From: RHKX01 sp046330285
GTDB taxonomy: Bacteria; Actinomycetota; Thermoleophilia; Solirubrobacterales; 70-9
Length of the DNA stretch: 64,000 bases
Assembly (NCBI GenBank): GCA_046330285.1
Contig: JAXLSX010000003.1
Span: 62,001 to 126,000, forward strand
Reading direction: 5' to 3'
This document shows, piece by piece, positions 26,211-33,941 of this stretch. The translations under genes and the position numbers were made by a program. The notes under the pieces are model-generated. The model worked only from the letters and a program-made list of their open reading frames with translations. It had not been told where the DNA came from and searched no databases. Position 1 is the stretch's first letter, and each line of letters begins with the position of its first letter.

Positions 26211-28364
26211 ATGACCATCACCAGAGCCCGCAAGCACAACCTGACCGCAGCGAGCTGGAGCGCGAACGGAGGGTCGATCGAGACCGGCGACCTCCGCGAC
26301 GCCGCAAACCACCCCTTCGGAGCCAACGTCTTCTCCCCCGCGGTCCAGAAGGAGCGCCTCTCGGCCGAGACCTTCGACCGCCTCAACGAGACCCTCGCCT
26401 CGGGTGCCGCGCTCGACCCGTCGCTCGCCGACGAGGTCGCCGACGCGATGAAGGAGTGGGCCCTCGAGCACGGGGCGACCCACTACACCCACATGTTCCA
26501 GCCGCTGACCGGCCTCACGGCCGAGAAGCACGACTCGTTCTTCGAGCCCGGCGGCGACTCCGACGCGATCGCCGGCTTCTCCGGCAAGGAGCTGATCCAG
26601 GGCGAGCCCGACGCCTCGTCGTTCCCGACCGGCGGCATCCGCGCCACCTTCGAGGCCCGCGGCTACACCGCCTGGGACCCGACGAGCCCGGCGTTCCTGC
26701 TCGAGAACCCCAACGGCGTCCTCCTCTGCATCCCGACAGCGTTCGCGTCGTGGACCGGTGAGGCGCTCGACGCCAAGATCCCGCTCCTGCGCTCGATGGA
26801 CGCACTCTCGAACTCGGCCGTGAAGGCGCTGCGGCTGCTCGGCGACGCTCAGACCCAGCGGGTCTTCACAACGGTCGGCCCCGAGCAGGAGTACTTCCTG
26901 ATCGACGAGCAGTACTACTTCGAGCGCCCCGACCTGGTCACCACCGGCCGGACGCTGTTCGGCGCCCAGCCGCCGAAGGGCCACGAGCTCGACGATCACT
27001 ACTTCGGGTCGATCCCGGAGCGCGTACTGGCCTGCATGCTCGAGACCGAGCGTGAGCTGGTCAAACTCGGCGTGCCGGTCAAGACGCGGCACAACGAGGT
27101 CGCGCCGGGCCAGTACGAGCTCGCGCCGATCTTCGAGAACTCGAACGTCAGCTCCGACCACCAGCAGCTGACGATGCAGGTGATGCAGAACGTGGCTCAT
27201 CGCTACGGACTGGTCTGCCTGCTGCACGAGAAGCCGTTCGCCGGCGTCAACGGATCGGGCAAGCACAACAACTGGTCGATGGGCACCGACACCGGGACCA
27301 ACCTGATGGACCCGGGCGACACCCCGGCCCGGAACGCGAGCTTCCTGTTCTTCTGCTCCGCGGTCATCCAGGCCGTGAACAAGCACCAGGGGCTGCTCCG
27401 CGCCTCGGTCGCGAACATCGGCCAGGACCACCGCCTCGGAGCGAACGAGGCGCCGCCGGCGATCATCTCGGTCTTCCTCGGCGCCGAGCTCGACAAGGCG
27501 TTCGAGTCGATCGTGTCCGGCGAGGGCGACGGCGTCACCGAGGATGCGACGCTCGGCCTCGGGACCCCGGTCCTGCCGCCGCTGCCGCTCCACGGCGGCG
27601 ACCGCAACCGGACCTCGCCGTTCGCGTTCACGGGCAACAAGTTCGAGTTCCGGGCCCTCGGGTCGAGCATGTCGCTCGCCTTCCCGAACACGGTCCTGAA
27701 CACGATCGTCGCCGAGTCCATCGACGAGCTCTCGGGCCGCCTCGAGGAGAAGATCAACTCCGGTGAGGAGGTCGGCGCCGCCGTGGCCGACGTCGTCAAG
27801 GAGAGCTACTCCGCCAACAAGCAGGTCTGCTTCGGCGGTGACAACTACTCCGACGAGTGGCACGCCGAGGCGGAGCAGCGCGGGCTCAAGAACCTGCGCA
27901 CGACGCCGGACGCGCTGCCCGAGGTGGTCGCCGACGACACCGTCGCCGCCTTCGAGAAGTACAACGTGCTCTCGAAGCGCGAGCTCGAAGCGCGCTTCGA
28001 GGTCTGGGTCGAGCAGTACGCCGCCCTCGCGAACATCGAGGCGGAGACCGCCCGGGCGATCGCGAAGACGATGCTCCTCCCGGCCGCGATCCGCTACGCG
28101 ATCGAGGTCGACGCCGCGGGCGTCGGCGGGATCTCCTCCGAGCTCGAGCCCCTGATCAACCAGTTCGTCGAGAAGATCGGCGAGCTCGAGCAGGCGAACA
28201 TCTACCCCGACGGCATCGAGGGCCTCGAGCTCGCCGAGTACGCCAGGGACAAGCAGCTGGCCAAGATGGCCGAGGTCCGCGAGGTCGCCGACGCCCTCGA
28301 GCAGATCGTGGCCGACGACCTCTGGCCACTGCCGAAGTACTCGGAGATCCTGTTCATCAAGTAG
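26211..28364 (+). CDS. glnN: Glutamine synthetase type III
   Basis: The 717-residue protein has the length and blocks of GSIII: FGANVF near the N-terminus, THYTHMFQPLTG, FFEPGG, VGPEQEYFLID, RHNEVAPGQYE, HEKPFAGVNGSGKHNNWSM and FEFRALGSS. It condenses glutamate and ammonia with ATP. ATG 26211 with GAGAAGGAG is chosen over the upstream ATG 26148. The gene stands alone with its own divergent promoter region and is followed by a very strong hairpin. GSIII enzymes lack the adenylylation regulation typical of GSI-beta, so control is probably transcriptional or by feedback. Confidence 0.95.
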   Translation: MTITRARKHNLTAASWSANGGSIETGDLRDAANHPFGANVFSPAVQKERLSAETFDRLNETLASGAALDPSLADEVADAMKEWALEHGATHYTHMFQPLTGLTAEKHDSFFEPGGDSDAIAGFSGKELIQGEPDASSFPTGGIRATFEARGYTAWDPTSPAFLLENPNGVLLCIPTAFASWTGEALDAKIPLLRSMDALSNSAVKALRLLGDAQTQRVFTTVGPEQEYFLIDEQYYFERPDLVTTGRTLFGAQPPKGHELDDHYFGSIPERVLACMLETERELVKLGVPVKTRHNEVAPGQYELAPIFENSNVSSDHQQLTMQVMQNVAHRYGLVCLLHEKPFAGVNGSGKHNNWSMGTDTGTNLMDPGDTPARNASFLFFCSAVIQAVNKHQGLLRASVANIGQDHRLGANEAPPAIISVFLGAELDKAFESIVSGEGDGVTEDATLGLGTPVLPPLPLHGGDRNRTSPFAFTGNKFEFRALGSSMSLAFPNTVLNTIVAESIDELSGRLEEKINSGEEVGAAVADVVKESYSANKQVCFGGDNYSDEWHAEAEQRGLKNLRTTPDALPEVVADDTVAAFEKYNVLSKRELEARFEVWVEQYAALANIEAETARAIAKTMLLPAAIRYAIEVDAAGVGGISSELEPLINQFVEKIGELEQANIYPDGIEGLELAEYARDKQLAKMAEVREVADALEQIVADDLWPLPKYSEILFIK

Positions 28365-28376
28365 TCGCTTACCGGT

Positions 28377-28455
28377 AGGCGCCGCCGGGGAAGGCGCGAC
28401 GGGAGCACTCGCAGAGCGAGTGCGAGTACCCGTCGCACCTCCCCCGACGGCGCCT
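28377..28455 (+). terminator. Long multi-stem hairpin after glnN
   Basis: Thirteen bases after the glnN stop a 79-base segment folds back almost completely: AGGCGCCG/CGGCGCCT, CGGGG/CCCCG, AGG/CCT, GCGACGGG/CCCGTCGC and GCACTCGC/GCGAGTGC, with single mismatches and a three-base loop (AGA). There is no T-tract, so it may be a terminator of the GC-rich actinobacterial kind, an mRNA stabiliser or a processing site. Confidence 0.75.
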
Positions 28456-28481
28456 CTCGACGCTCCAGCCGGGCGGTCGTT

Positions 28482-28568
28482 GGCGGATTTCCTCTGATAG
28501 TCAGAGGTTTTCCGCCCACGAGCTAGCCCGTGGGCGGATTCCGTCCCACCACGGGACGTTTTCCGCCC
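28482..28568 (+). ncRNA. Tandem hairpin array with shared outer stems (possible structured RNA or protein-binding element)
   Basis: Two hairpins share outer stem GGCGGA/TCCGCC and three-base internal loops but have different, fully paired inner stems: CCTCTGA/TCAGAGG (28491-28507) and CGTCCC/GGGACG (28542-28558). A third stem, TCCGCCCACG (28511-28520) with CGTGGGCGGA (28529-28538), uses the middle halves and excludes the other two outer stems. The changed but still paired inner stems look like covariation between two copies. It lies between glnN and the DUF1330-like gene. No known RNA family is recognised. Confidence 0.55.
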
Positions 28569-28580
28569 GCCACTGCGTCG

Positions 28581-28595
28581 TTGACTCAGACTCAA
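28581..28595 (+). promoter_or_regulatory. Putative operator/promoter of the DUF1330-like gene
   Basis: TTGACTCAGACTCAA is an imperfect dyad that includes a -35-like TTGACT and two adjacent GACTCA repeats, 13 bases upstream of ATG 28609 on an A/T-richer stretch. The gene may have a very short leader. Binding protein unknown. Confidence 0.35.
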
Positions 28596-28608
28596 TAAGA
28601 TCGCCGAC

Positions 28609-28995
28609 ATGGCCGAACCCGCTGCTGCCGAAGAGCTCAACCCGGAGGCATTCCGGGAGTTCCTGGAGCGTTCGCGCTCCGACGACGACGGTCCGGTGGT
28701 GATGCTGAACCTGCTCGCCATGAAGCCCGACGGCGGCATGGCCAAGTACATGGAGTACGGCAACGCCGTGGCCCCGATCCTCGAGGGCGTCGGTGGTGCG
28801 CCGATCTTCACCGGCACCGGCACGAGCGCGCTGATCGGCAGCAGTCGCGACTGGGACCTCGTGATCCTGGTCCGCTACCCGAGCCGGGCGGCGTTCCTGC
28901 AGATGATCGGCTCGCCCGAGTACCAGGCGATCGCCCATCTCCGCACCGAAGCGCTCGAATACTCCGAGCTCCACCCGCTCGAAGCGGGCGACTGA
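28609..28995 (+). CDS. DUF1330-like dimeric alpha/beta-barrel protein
   Basis: The 128-residue product matches the ferredoxin-like dimeric barrel seen in DUF1330 proteins: VVMLNLLAMKPDGG, a YMEYGNAVAPIL helix, WDLVILVRYPSRAAFLQMI and SPEYQAIAHLRTEALE. Related small proteins bind or oxidise small molecules, but no catalytic role is established. Its stop is three bases from the end of the convergent monooxygenase gene. The upstream region is highly structured. Confidence 0.75.
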   Translation: MAEPAAAEELNPEAFREFLERSRSDDDGPVVMLNLLAMKPDGGMAKYMEYGNAVAPILEGVGGAPIFTGTGTSALIGSSRDWDLVILVRYPSRAAFLQMIGSPEYQAIAHLRTEALEYSELHPLEAGD

Positions 28996-28998
28996 CCC

Positions 28999-30360
28999 TC
29001 AGGCCGCGGCGCCGACGGCGTCGGCCGCCGGAGCCGGCCGGTGGGCGTCCGCACGCGCCCGTCCCGCCTCCAGCTCCTTGCTGAGATCGCGCATGTAGTC
29101 GTCGTAGTCGACCTGGATCGTGTGCCGCTTCGAGGCGACGTAGCGCTTCTTCATCTTCCGGCGCTTGGCCGCGATGTCAGCTTCCATCTCCGTCCGCGAG
29201 GGGAGCTCGAGGCGGCCGCGGAGCGCCTCGGTGATCAGCACCGACTGGCGCTCGGCGATCGGCATGATCGCGCCGAGCGGCTGGACCAGTCCGAGGAAGA
29301 ACAGGTTGTCGTACTCGGGGTGGAACATGAACTTGTAGAGCGGCAGCTCGTTCTCGCGGGCCGAGATGAAGTCCTCGTCGAAGAACGGGAAGGTGATCTT
29401 GTAGCCCGTGCAGTAGACGACGAGGTCGGCGTGGACCTCGCTGCCGTCGGTGAAGCGCACCTTGTCGCCCTCGAGCGCGGCGATGTTCGGCTTCGGCGTG
29501 ATCGCGCCGTGGGCGAGGCGGTCGAGGATGCGGCCGCTGATCGTCGGGTGGGCGTGGGCGAACTTGTGGTCCGGCTCGGGCAGCCCGTAGCTCTCCATCC
29601 GGCCGACGTTGAACTTCAGCAGCTGGGCCATGAACGGGAACCGGATCCAGTGCGGTAGCCACTCGGCACCGCCGATCTGGTCGACCGGCTTGCCGAACAG
29701 GTACTTGGGGATCACGTAGGCGCCGCGGCGAGCCGCCAGGTACGTGTTGCGGGAGTGGTAGGAGGCGTCGACGGCGATGTCCATCGCCGAGTTGCCCATG
29801 CCGAGGACGACGACGTCCTTGTCGACGATCTGGGTCTCCTCCTTGTAGTCGTGCGAGTGGATCTGCTCGCCCGCGAAGGTGTCGCTGCCGGGGAACGCCG
29901 GCTCCGGCCAGCGCGGATCCCAGTGGTGGCCGTTGGCGACGACGACCGCGTCGTAGACCTCGGTCTCGCCGGTGGTCGTCTCGACCTCCCAGCGGCCGTC
30001 GCCGAGCCGCTCGACGTGCTCGACCCCGACCCCGAACTTGATCTCGTCGCGGAAGCCGAAGTGGTCGACGTAGTCGTCGAAGTAGCGGGCGATGTGATCG
30101 TGCCGCGGGAAGTCCGGGTACGACTTCGGCATCGGGAAGTCCGAATACTCCATCCGCTCGCGCGACGTGTTGATGTGCAGCGAGCGATACGAGGACGAGA
30201 TCCCGTTCTTGTTCTGGAACACCCAGTTGCCGCCGACGCGATCGCCGAGCTCGTAGCAGTCGAACGGCAGCCCGCGCTCGTGCAGCGCCTTCGCGGCGGC
30301 GATGCCGGACGAGCCGGCGCCGATCAGGCAGGTTCTCGGGTTCTCGGTGGTGGCGGTCAT
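28999..30360 (-). CDS. Flavin-containing monooxygenase (FMO/Baeyer-Villiger type)
   Basis: An N-terminal FAD fold carries LIGAGSSGIAA (residues 12-22), and a second nucleotide fold for NADPH carries VVLGMGNSAMD. Between them is FAGEQIHSHDY, close to the FMO fingerprint FxGxxxHxxxY. The 453-residue length is normal. Such enzymes oxygenate ketones, amines or sulfur compounds. The tail is an Ala/Pro-rich low-complexity stretch. ATG 30360 is chosen; the open frame upstream runs into the M1 peptidase promoter. It is divergent from the peptidase by 54 bases. Confidence 0.9.
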   Translation of the reverse strand: MTATTENPRTCLIGAGSSGIAAAKALHERGLPFDCYELGDRVGGNWVFQNKNGISSSYRSLHINTSRERMEYSDFPMPKSYPDFPRHDHIARYFDDYVDHFGFRDEIKFGVGVEHVERLGDGRWEVETTTGETEVYDAVVVANGHHWDPRWPEPAFPGSDTFAGEQIHSHDYKEETQIVDKDVVVLGMGNSAMDIAVDASYHSRNTYLAARRGAYVIPKYLFGKPVDQIGGAEWLPHWIRFPFMAQLLKFNVGRMESYGLPEPDHKFAHAHPTISGRILDRLAHGAITPKPNIAALEGDKVRFTDGSEVHADLVVYCTGYKITFPFFDEDFISARENELPLYKFMFHPEYDNLFFLGLVQPLGAIMPIAERQSVLITEALRGRLELPSRTEMEADIAAKRRKMKKRYVASKRHTIQVDYDDYMRDLSKELEAGRARADAHRPAPAADAVGAAA

Positions 30361-30414
30361 CGGTCGCTGCTGGAAGCGGAGGTTACCCCTCGGGAGGTCT
30401 GCAACGATGAAACC

Positions 30415-31959
30415 GTGAGAAGCATTCGCCCAGCCGCCGGCGGCGGCATCGTCCTGACCTTCATCGCCCTTCTGCTCGTTGCCGCGGCACCCGCTTCGGC
30501 CGGGTTCTCGCCCGGCGCTAAGACGCTCGGCGACCCGATCATCCCCCAGGTCGGCAACGGCGGCTACGACGTCCGCGACTACTCGCTGGTCCTCGACTAC
30601 GACCCGGTGACCAACCGCTTCGAGAACGGGACCCAGGCGACGATCAAGGCGAAGGCGACCCAGGGGCTCTCGAAGTTCAGCCTCGACTTCCAGAAGGACC
30701 TGACGATCGACGGCGTGACCGTCGGTGGCGAGAGCGCCACCTACTCGCGCGCCGACGCCAAGCCGAAGTTCAGCAGCGACCCGGCCGTCACCCAGCCGGC
30801 GAAGCTGACGATCACGCCGCCCGCCGGCATCGCCAAGGGATCCGTGTTCACGGTCGTCGTCCGCTACCACGGCAAGCCGAAGGCGATCGTCGACGCCGAC
30901 AACTCGCTCGAGGGCTGGGTCGAGGCCTGCTCCTCACCCGGCAACTGCGACGGCTCGTTCACCGTCAACGAGCCGATCGGCGCCCAGAGCTGGTACCCGT
31001 CGAACAACCACCCCTCCGACAAGGCGACCTTCCGGCTCGAGACGACGGCCCCCGTCGCCTACACCGCCATCGGTCCCGGCGAGCAGGTCTCGCGCGTCAA
31101 CAACGGGGACGGCACGGCGACGACCACCTGGGTCGAGGGCAAGCCGATGGCCACCTATCTCGCGACCGGCACGGTCGGGCTCTTCGATGTCGACGAGGGC
31201 ACGATGACCGACCACACCCACGACGTCACGATCCCCACGTTCACCGCGATCGACAGCGCCGGCTCTCCCGAGCGCAAGGCCGCCGTCAGCGCGACCGCGG
31301 CCCGGATCCCGGAGATGGTCAACTTCCTCGCCGGCAAGTTCGGCGTCTACCCGTTCGAGACCGTCGGCCTCGTCGCCGACTGGGTCCCGAGCGTCGGCTA
31401 CACCCTCGAGAACCAGACCAAGCCCCACTTCGCGGGCAACGAGGGCGGGCCCGCCGCCGACAGCTCGACGCTCGCCCACGAGCTCGCCCACCAGTGGATG
31501 GGCGACGGCATCTCACCGTCGAACTGGAGCGTGATCTGGTTCAACGAGGGCTGGGCGACGTTCTCGGAGGTCCTGTTCGACAGCAAGGTCGACGGCGACG
31601 ACCTGACGCCGAAGAAGTTCTTCAAGGCCGTCTACCAGTCGTCGCCGAAGTCGTGGAAGCTCGCCCCCGCGAAGCTCGACGGCGACCCCGCCAACCTGTT
31701 CGACGGGATGGCCGTCTACAACCGCCCGGGGGCGATGCTCGAGGGGCTGCGCGAGATCATCGGCACCAAGCGCTTCTACGCCTTCTCCCACGATCTGACC
31801 GATCGCCACCTCTACGGCAACATCAGCCGCGGGCAGTTCATCGGCGAGGCCAAGGACGCGAGCGGGTTCCACGGCAAGAAGCTGAAGCGGCTCGGCGAGT
31901 ACCTGCGACAGTGGCTCCTCTGGGAGAAGCGGCCGCACCTGACCCCGTCCGACTTCTAG
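30415..31959 (+). CDS. Secreted M1-family metallopeptidase (aminopeptidase N-like)
   Basis: A signal peptide with hydrophobic core IVLTFIALLLVAAAPASA is followed by an aminopeptidase N-terminal beta-domain and a thermolysin-like domain. Zinc site HELAHQ (His355, His359) and Glu378 in NEGWATF follow the HEXXH-x18-E rule. The GAMEN-equivalent reads GYTLENQT, as in other actinobacterial M1 members. The C-terminal helical domain is short, giving 514 residues. Start GTG 30415 is the only in-frame choice consistent with the signal peptide, although GGGAGG lies rather far upstream. Confidence 0.9.
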   Translation: MRSIRPAAGGGIVLTFIALLLVAAAPASAGFSPGAKTLGDPIIPQVGNGGYDVRDYSLVLDYDPVTNRFENGTQATIKAKATQGLSKFSLDFQKDLTIDGVTVGGESATYSRADAKPKFSSDPAVTQPAKLTITPPAGIAKGSVFTVVVRYHGKPKAIVDADNSLEGWVEACSSPGNCDGSFTVNEPIGAQSWYPSNNHPSDKATFRLETTAPVAYTAIGPGEQVSRVNNGDGTATTTWVEGKPMATYLATGTVGLFDVDEGTMTDHTHDVTIPTFTAIDSAGSPERKAAVSATAARIPEMVNFLAGKFGVYPFETVGLVADWVPSVGYTLENQTKPHFAGNEGGPAADSSTLAHELAHQWMGDGISPSNWSVIWFNEGWATFSEVLFDSKVDGDDLTPKKFFKAVYQSSPKSWKLAPAKLDGDPANLFDGMAVYNRPGAMLEGLREIIGTKRFYAFSHDLTDRHLYGNISRGQFIGEAKDASGFHGKKLKRLGEYLRQWLLWEKRPHLTPSDF

Positions 31960-31981
31960 CGACAACCACCGAGAGGAACGC

Positions 31982-32434
31982 ATGACCGAGAAGGCCCAGT
32001 TCGACGCCGACGAGTGGGAGCACATCTCCCGCGCCCCCGCGATCGCGGCGATGTACGTGATCACCTCCGAGAAGGGCGGGACGCTGCGCGAGAGCATGGC
32101 CGTCGGCAAGGTCTACGCCGAGGCCCGCGAGCAGTCGACCGGGTCGCCCCTCGTCGACGAGATCGTCGCCTCGGTCAACTCGGTCTCGCCGAACGAGTTC
32201 GCCAGCAAGGAGCAGTTCCGCGCCGAGGCGGTCGAGCAGGTCCGCGCCGCCAAGGACACCCTGGCGGCCAAGGCCGACGCCGAGGAGGTCTCGACCTATC
32301 GCGACTTCATCCTCACGGTCGCCCAGCGGGTTGCCGAGGCCGACAAGAGCGGCGGCTTCCTCGGGATCGGCGGCGAGCGCGTCACCGAGCACGAGACCGC
32401 TGCGATCGAGGAGATCCGCGCGGCCCTGGGCTAG
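31982..32434 (+). CDS. Conserved-looking hypothetical protein, 150 aa
   Basis: ATG 31982 is preceded by GAGAGGAACG and follows the M1 peptidase stop by 22 bases, so the pair may be co-transcribed. The protein is soluble, acidic and predicted mostly helical (EWEHISRAPAIAAMYVITS, then RESMAVGKVYAEAREQ), with no cysteine and no signal peptide. A glycine-rich GGFLGIGGERV segment precedes the final helix. No family is recognised with confidence. Codon use matches the neighbours, so it is a real gene. Confidence 0.72.
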   Translation: MTEKAQFDADEWEHISRAPAIAAMYVITSEKGGTLRESMAVGKVYAEAREQSTGSPLVDEIVASVNSVSPNEFASKEQFRAEAVEQVRAAKDTLAAKADAEEVSTYRDFILTVAQRVAEADKSGGFLGIGGERVTEHETAAIEEIRAALG

Positions 32435-32488
32435 GCGCGGCGCCGGGCGCCCGACGCCGGTGTCGCCGCTGCACGAGACTGAGACCCG

Positions 32489-33913
32489 ATGAGACGGGTG
32501 CTCGCCACCGCCACCGCGGTGCTTTCGGTGCTCCTCGCCGCCGGCTGCGGCGGCTCCGATGACGGGACGGAGCCGACGAGCTCCGCGGCGGCGGCGACGC
32601 CGGCGCCGAAGCTCGGTCCCTGCCGGACCCAGCCCGGCGTGCCGGGCTTCCGCTGCGGGACGATCGAGGTTCCGAAATACCGGTCGGACCCGGGCCGCGG
32701 GAGCTTCGAGATCGGGTTCGCCGTGCGCAAGCGCAACGATGCCGATCAGCCCTCACAGGGGGCGATCTTCGCCGTCGAGGGCGGGCCCGGCTACGCGAGC
32801 ACGACGACCGCGGCGACCTACCAGAACCTCTTCCGGGGCCTGCTCGACCACCGCGATCTGGTCCTCGTCGACATGCGCGGGACCGGGCTCTCGGGGCCGA
32901 TCGACTGCCCCAACGTCCAGCGCGGCACGGCCCCCGAGTGGATCGGCCTCGGCGAATGCGCGCGCCGCCTCGGCGACGACTTCGAGGCCTACGCGACGGG
33001 CGCCGCGGCGGAGGACATCGACGCGGTCCGCGCCGCCCTCGGCTATGAGCGGATGGCGCTCTACGGCGACTCCTACGGGACCTTTCTCGGGCAGTCCTAC
33101 GCCTACCGGCACCCCGACCGGCTCGAGGCCGTCGTCCTCGACGGCGCCTATCCGGTCCAGGGCGAGAGCCCGTGGTACCCGAGCCTGATCCGCAGCGGCA
33201 ACCGGAACTTCGTCACCGCGTGTGACCGCTCCCCGTCCTGCCCGCCCGGTGCCGGGGAGCGCCTCCGCCGCCAGGCGCAGGTGATGCGCGACCGCGGCAT
33301 GAACCCGGGAACGCTGATCGACGCGATCGCCGGCGCCGCCTACGGCCCGCCCCAGAGCTACCTCGACGTCGAGTCGGCCGGCCGGGCGCTGCTGAACGGC
33401 GACGATCAGCCCTGGATCGACCTCAACGCGAACCTCCGCGTCGCCTACTCCCACCCGCACCGCTACGACTACGCGACCGAGCTGGTCGTCGGCTGCAACG
33501 ACTACCCGATGATCTGGGACAAGTCCGCCTCCGAGCCCGATCGGCGAGCCCAGCTCGAGGACGCGATCGACGCTCACGATCCGGACGCGTTCCGCCCCTT
33601 CACACCGCGCGAGGTCGCGCTCGGCTCGACCGTCGGCTACCTGGAGTGCCTGACCTGGCCGCAACCGACCGACCTCTACGAGCCCCCGGTCCCCGACGGC
33701 GCCGAGCCCACCGACGCGCCGGTCCTCGTCGTCAACGGCGAGTTCGACGACCTGACGACCCCGCGCGAGGGCGCGACCGTCGCCGCCGAGTTCCCGAACT
33801 CGCAGCGCTTCATCGGCCGCAACGCCGGCCACGTCGACGCCCTCTACAACGCGAGCGGCCCGTCGGCCCGGACGATCCGCCGGTTCCTGCGGGAGCAGCT
33901 GGGCGGGGGTTGA
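32489..33913 (+). CDS. Alpha/beta-hydrolase lipoprotein, tripeptidyl-aminopeptidase-like
   Basis: The signal peptide ends in lipobox LLAAGC (Cys20). The hydrolase core has VEGGPGYAS (oxyanion region), VDMRGTGLSG, nucleophile YGDSYGTFLGQ (Ser195), the acid in NGEFDDLT and the base in NAGHVDALY. Family members such as Streptomyces tripeptidyl aminopeptidases release tripeptides from protein N-termini outside the cell. Cysteines at fixed spacing in the lid suggest disulfides. It is paralogous to the gene at 48739-50214, sharing CNDYPM and WDKSAS. Confidence 0.87.
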   Translation: MRRVLATATAVLSVLLAAGCGGSDDGTEPTSSAAAATPAPKLGPCRTQPGVPGFRCGTIEVPKYRSDPGRGSFEIGFAVRKRNDADQPSQGAIFAVEGGPGYASTTTAATYQNLFRGLLDHRDLVLVDMRGTGLSGPIDCPNVQRGTAPEWIGLGECARRLGDDFEAYATGAAAEDIDAVRAALGYERMALYGDSYGTFLGQSYAYRHPDRLEAVVLDGAYPVQGESPWYPSLIRSGNRNFVTACDRSPSCPPGAGERLRRQAQVMRDRGMNPGTLIDAIAGAAYGPPQSYLDVESAGRALLNGDDQPWIDLNANLRVAYSHPHRYDYATELVVGCNDYPMIWDKSASEPDRRAQLEDAIDAHDPDAFRPFTPREVALGSTVGYLECLTWPQPTDLYEPPVPDGAEPTDAPVLVVNGEFDDLTTPREGATVAAEFPNSQRFIGRNAGHVDALYNASGPSARTIRRFLREQLGGG

Positions 33914-33941
33914 CGACGGCCCCCGGCCGAGAGCGCCCCGC

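Noticed and set aside
26106..28823. Minus-strand open frame of 905 codons
   Set aside because: It lies opposite glnN and shows no domain; the glnN frame has every GSIII motif and a good ribosome site.
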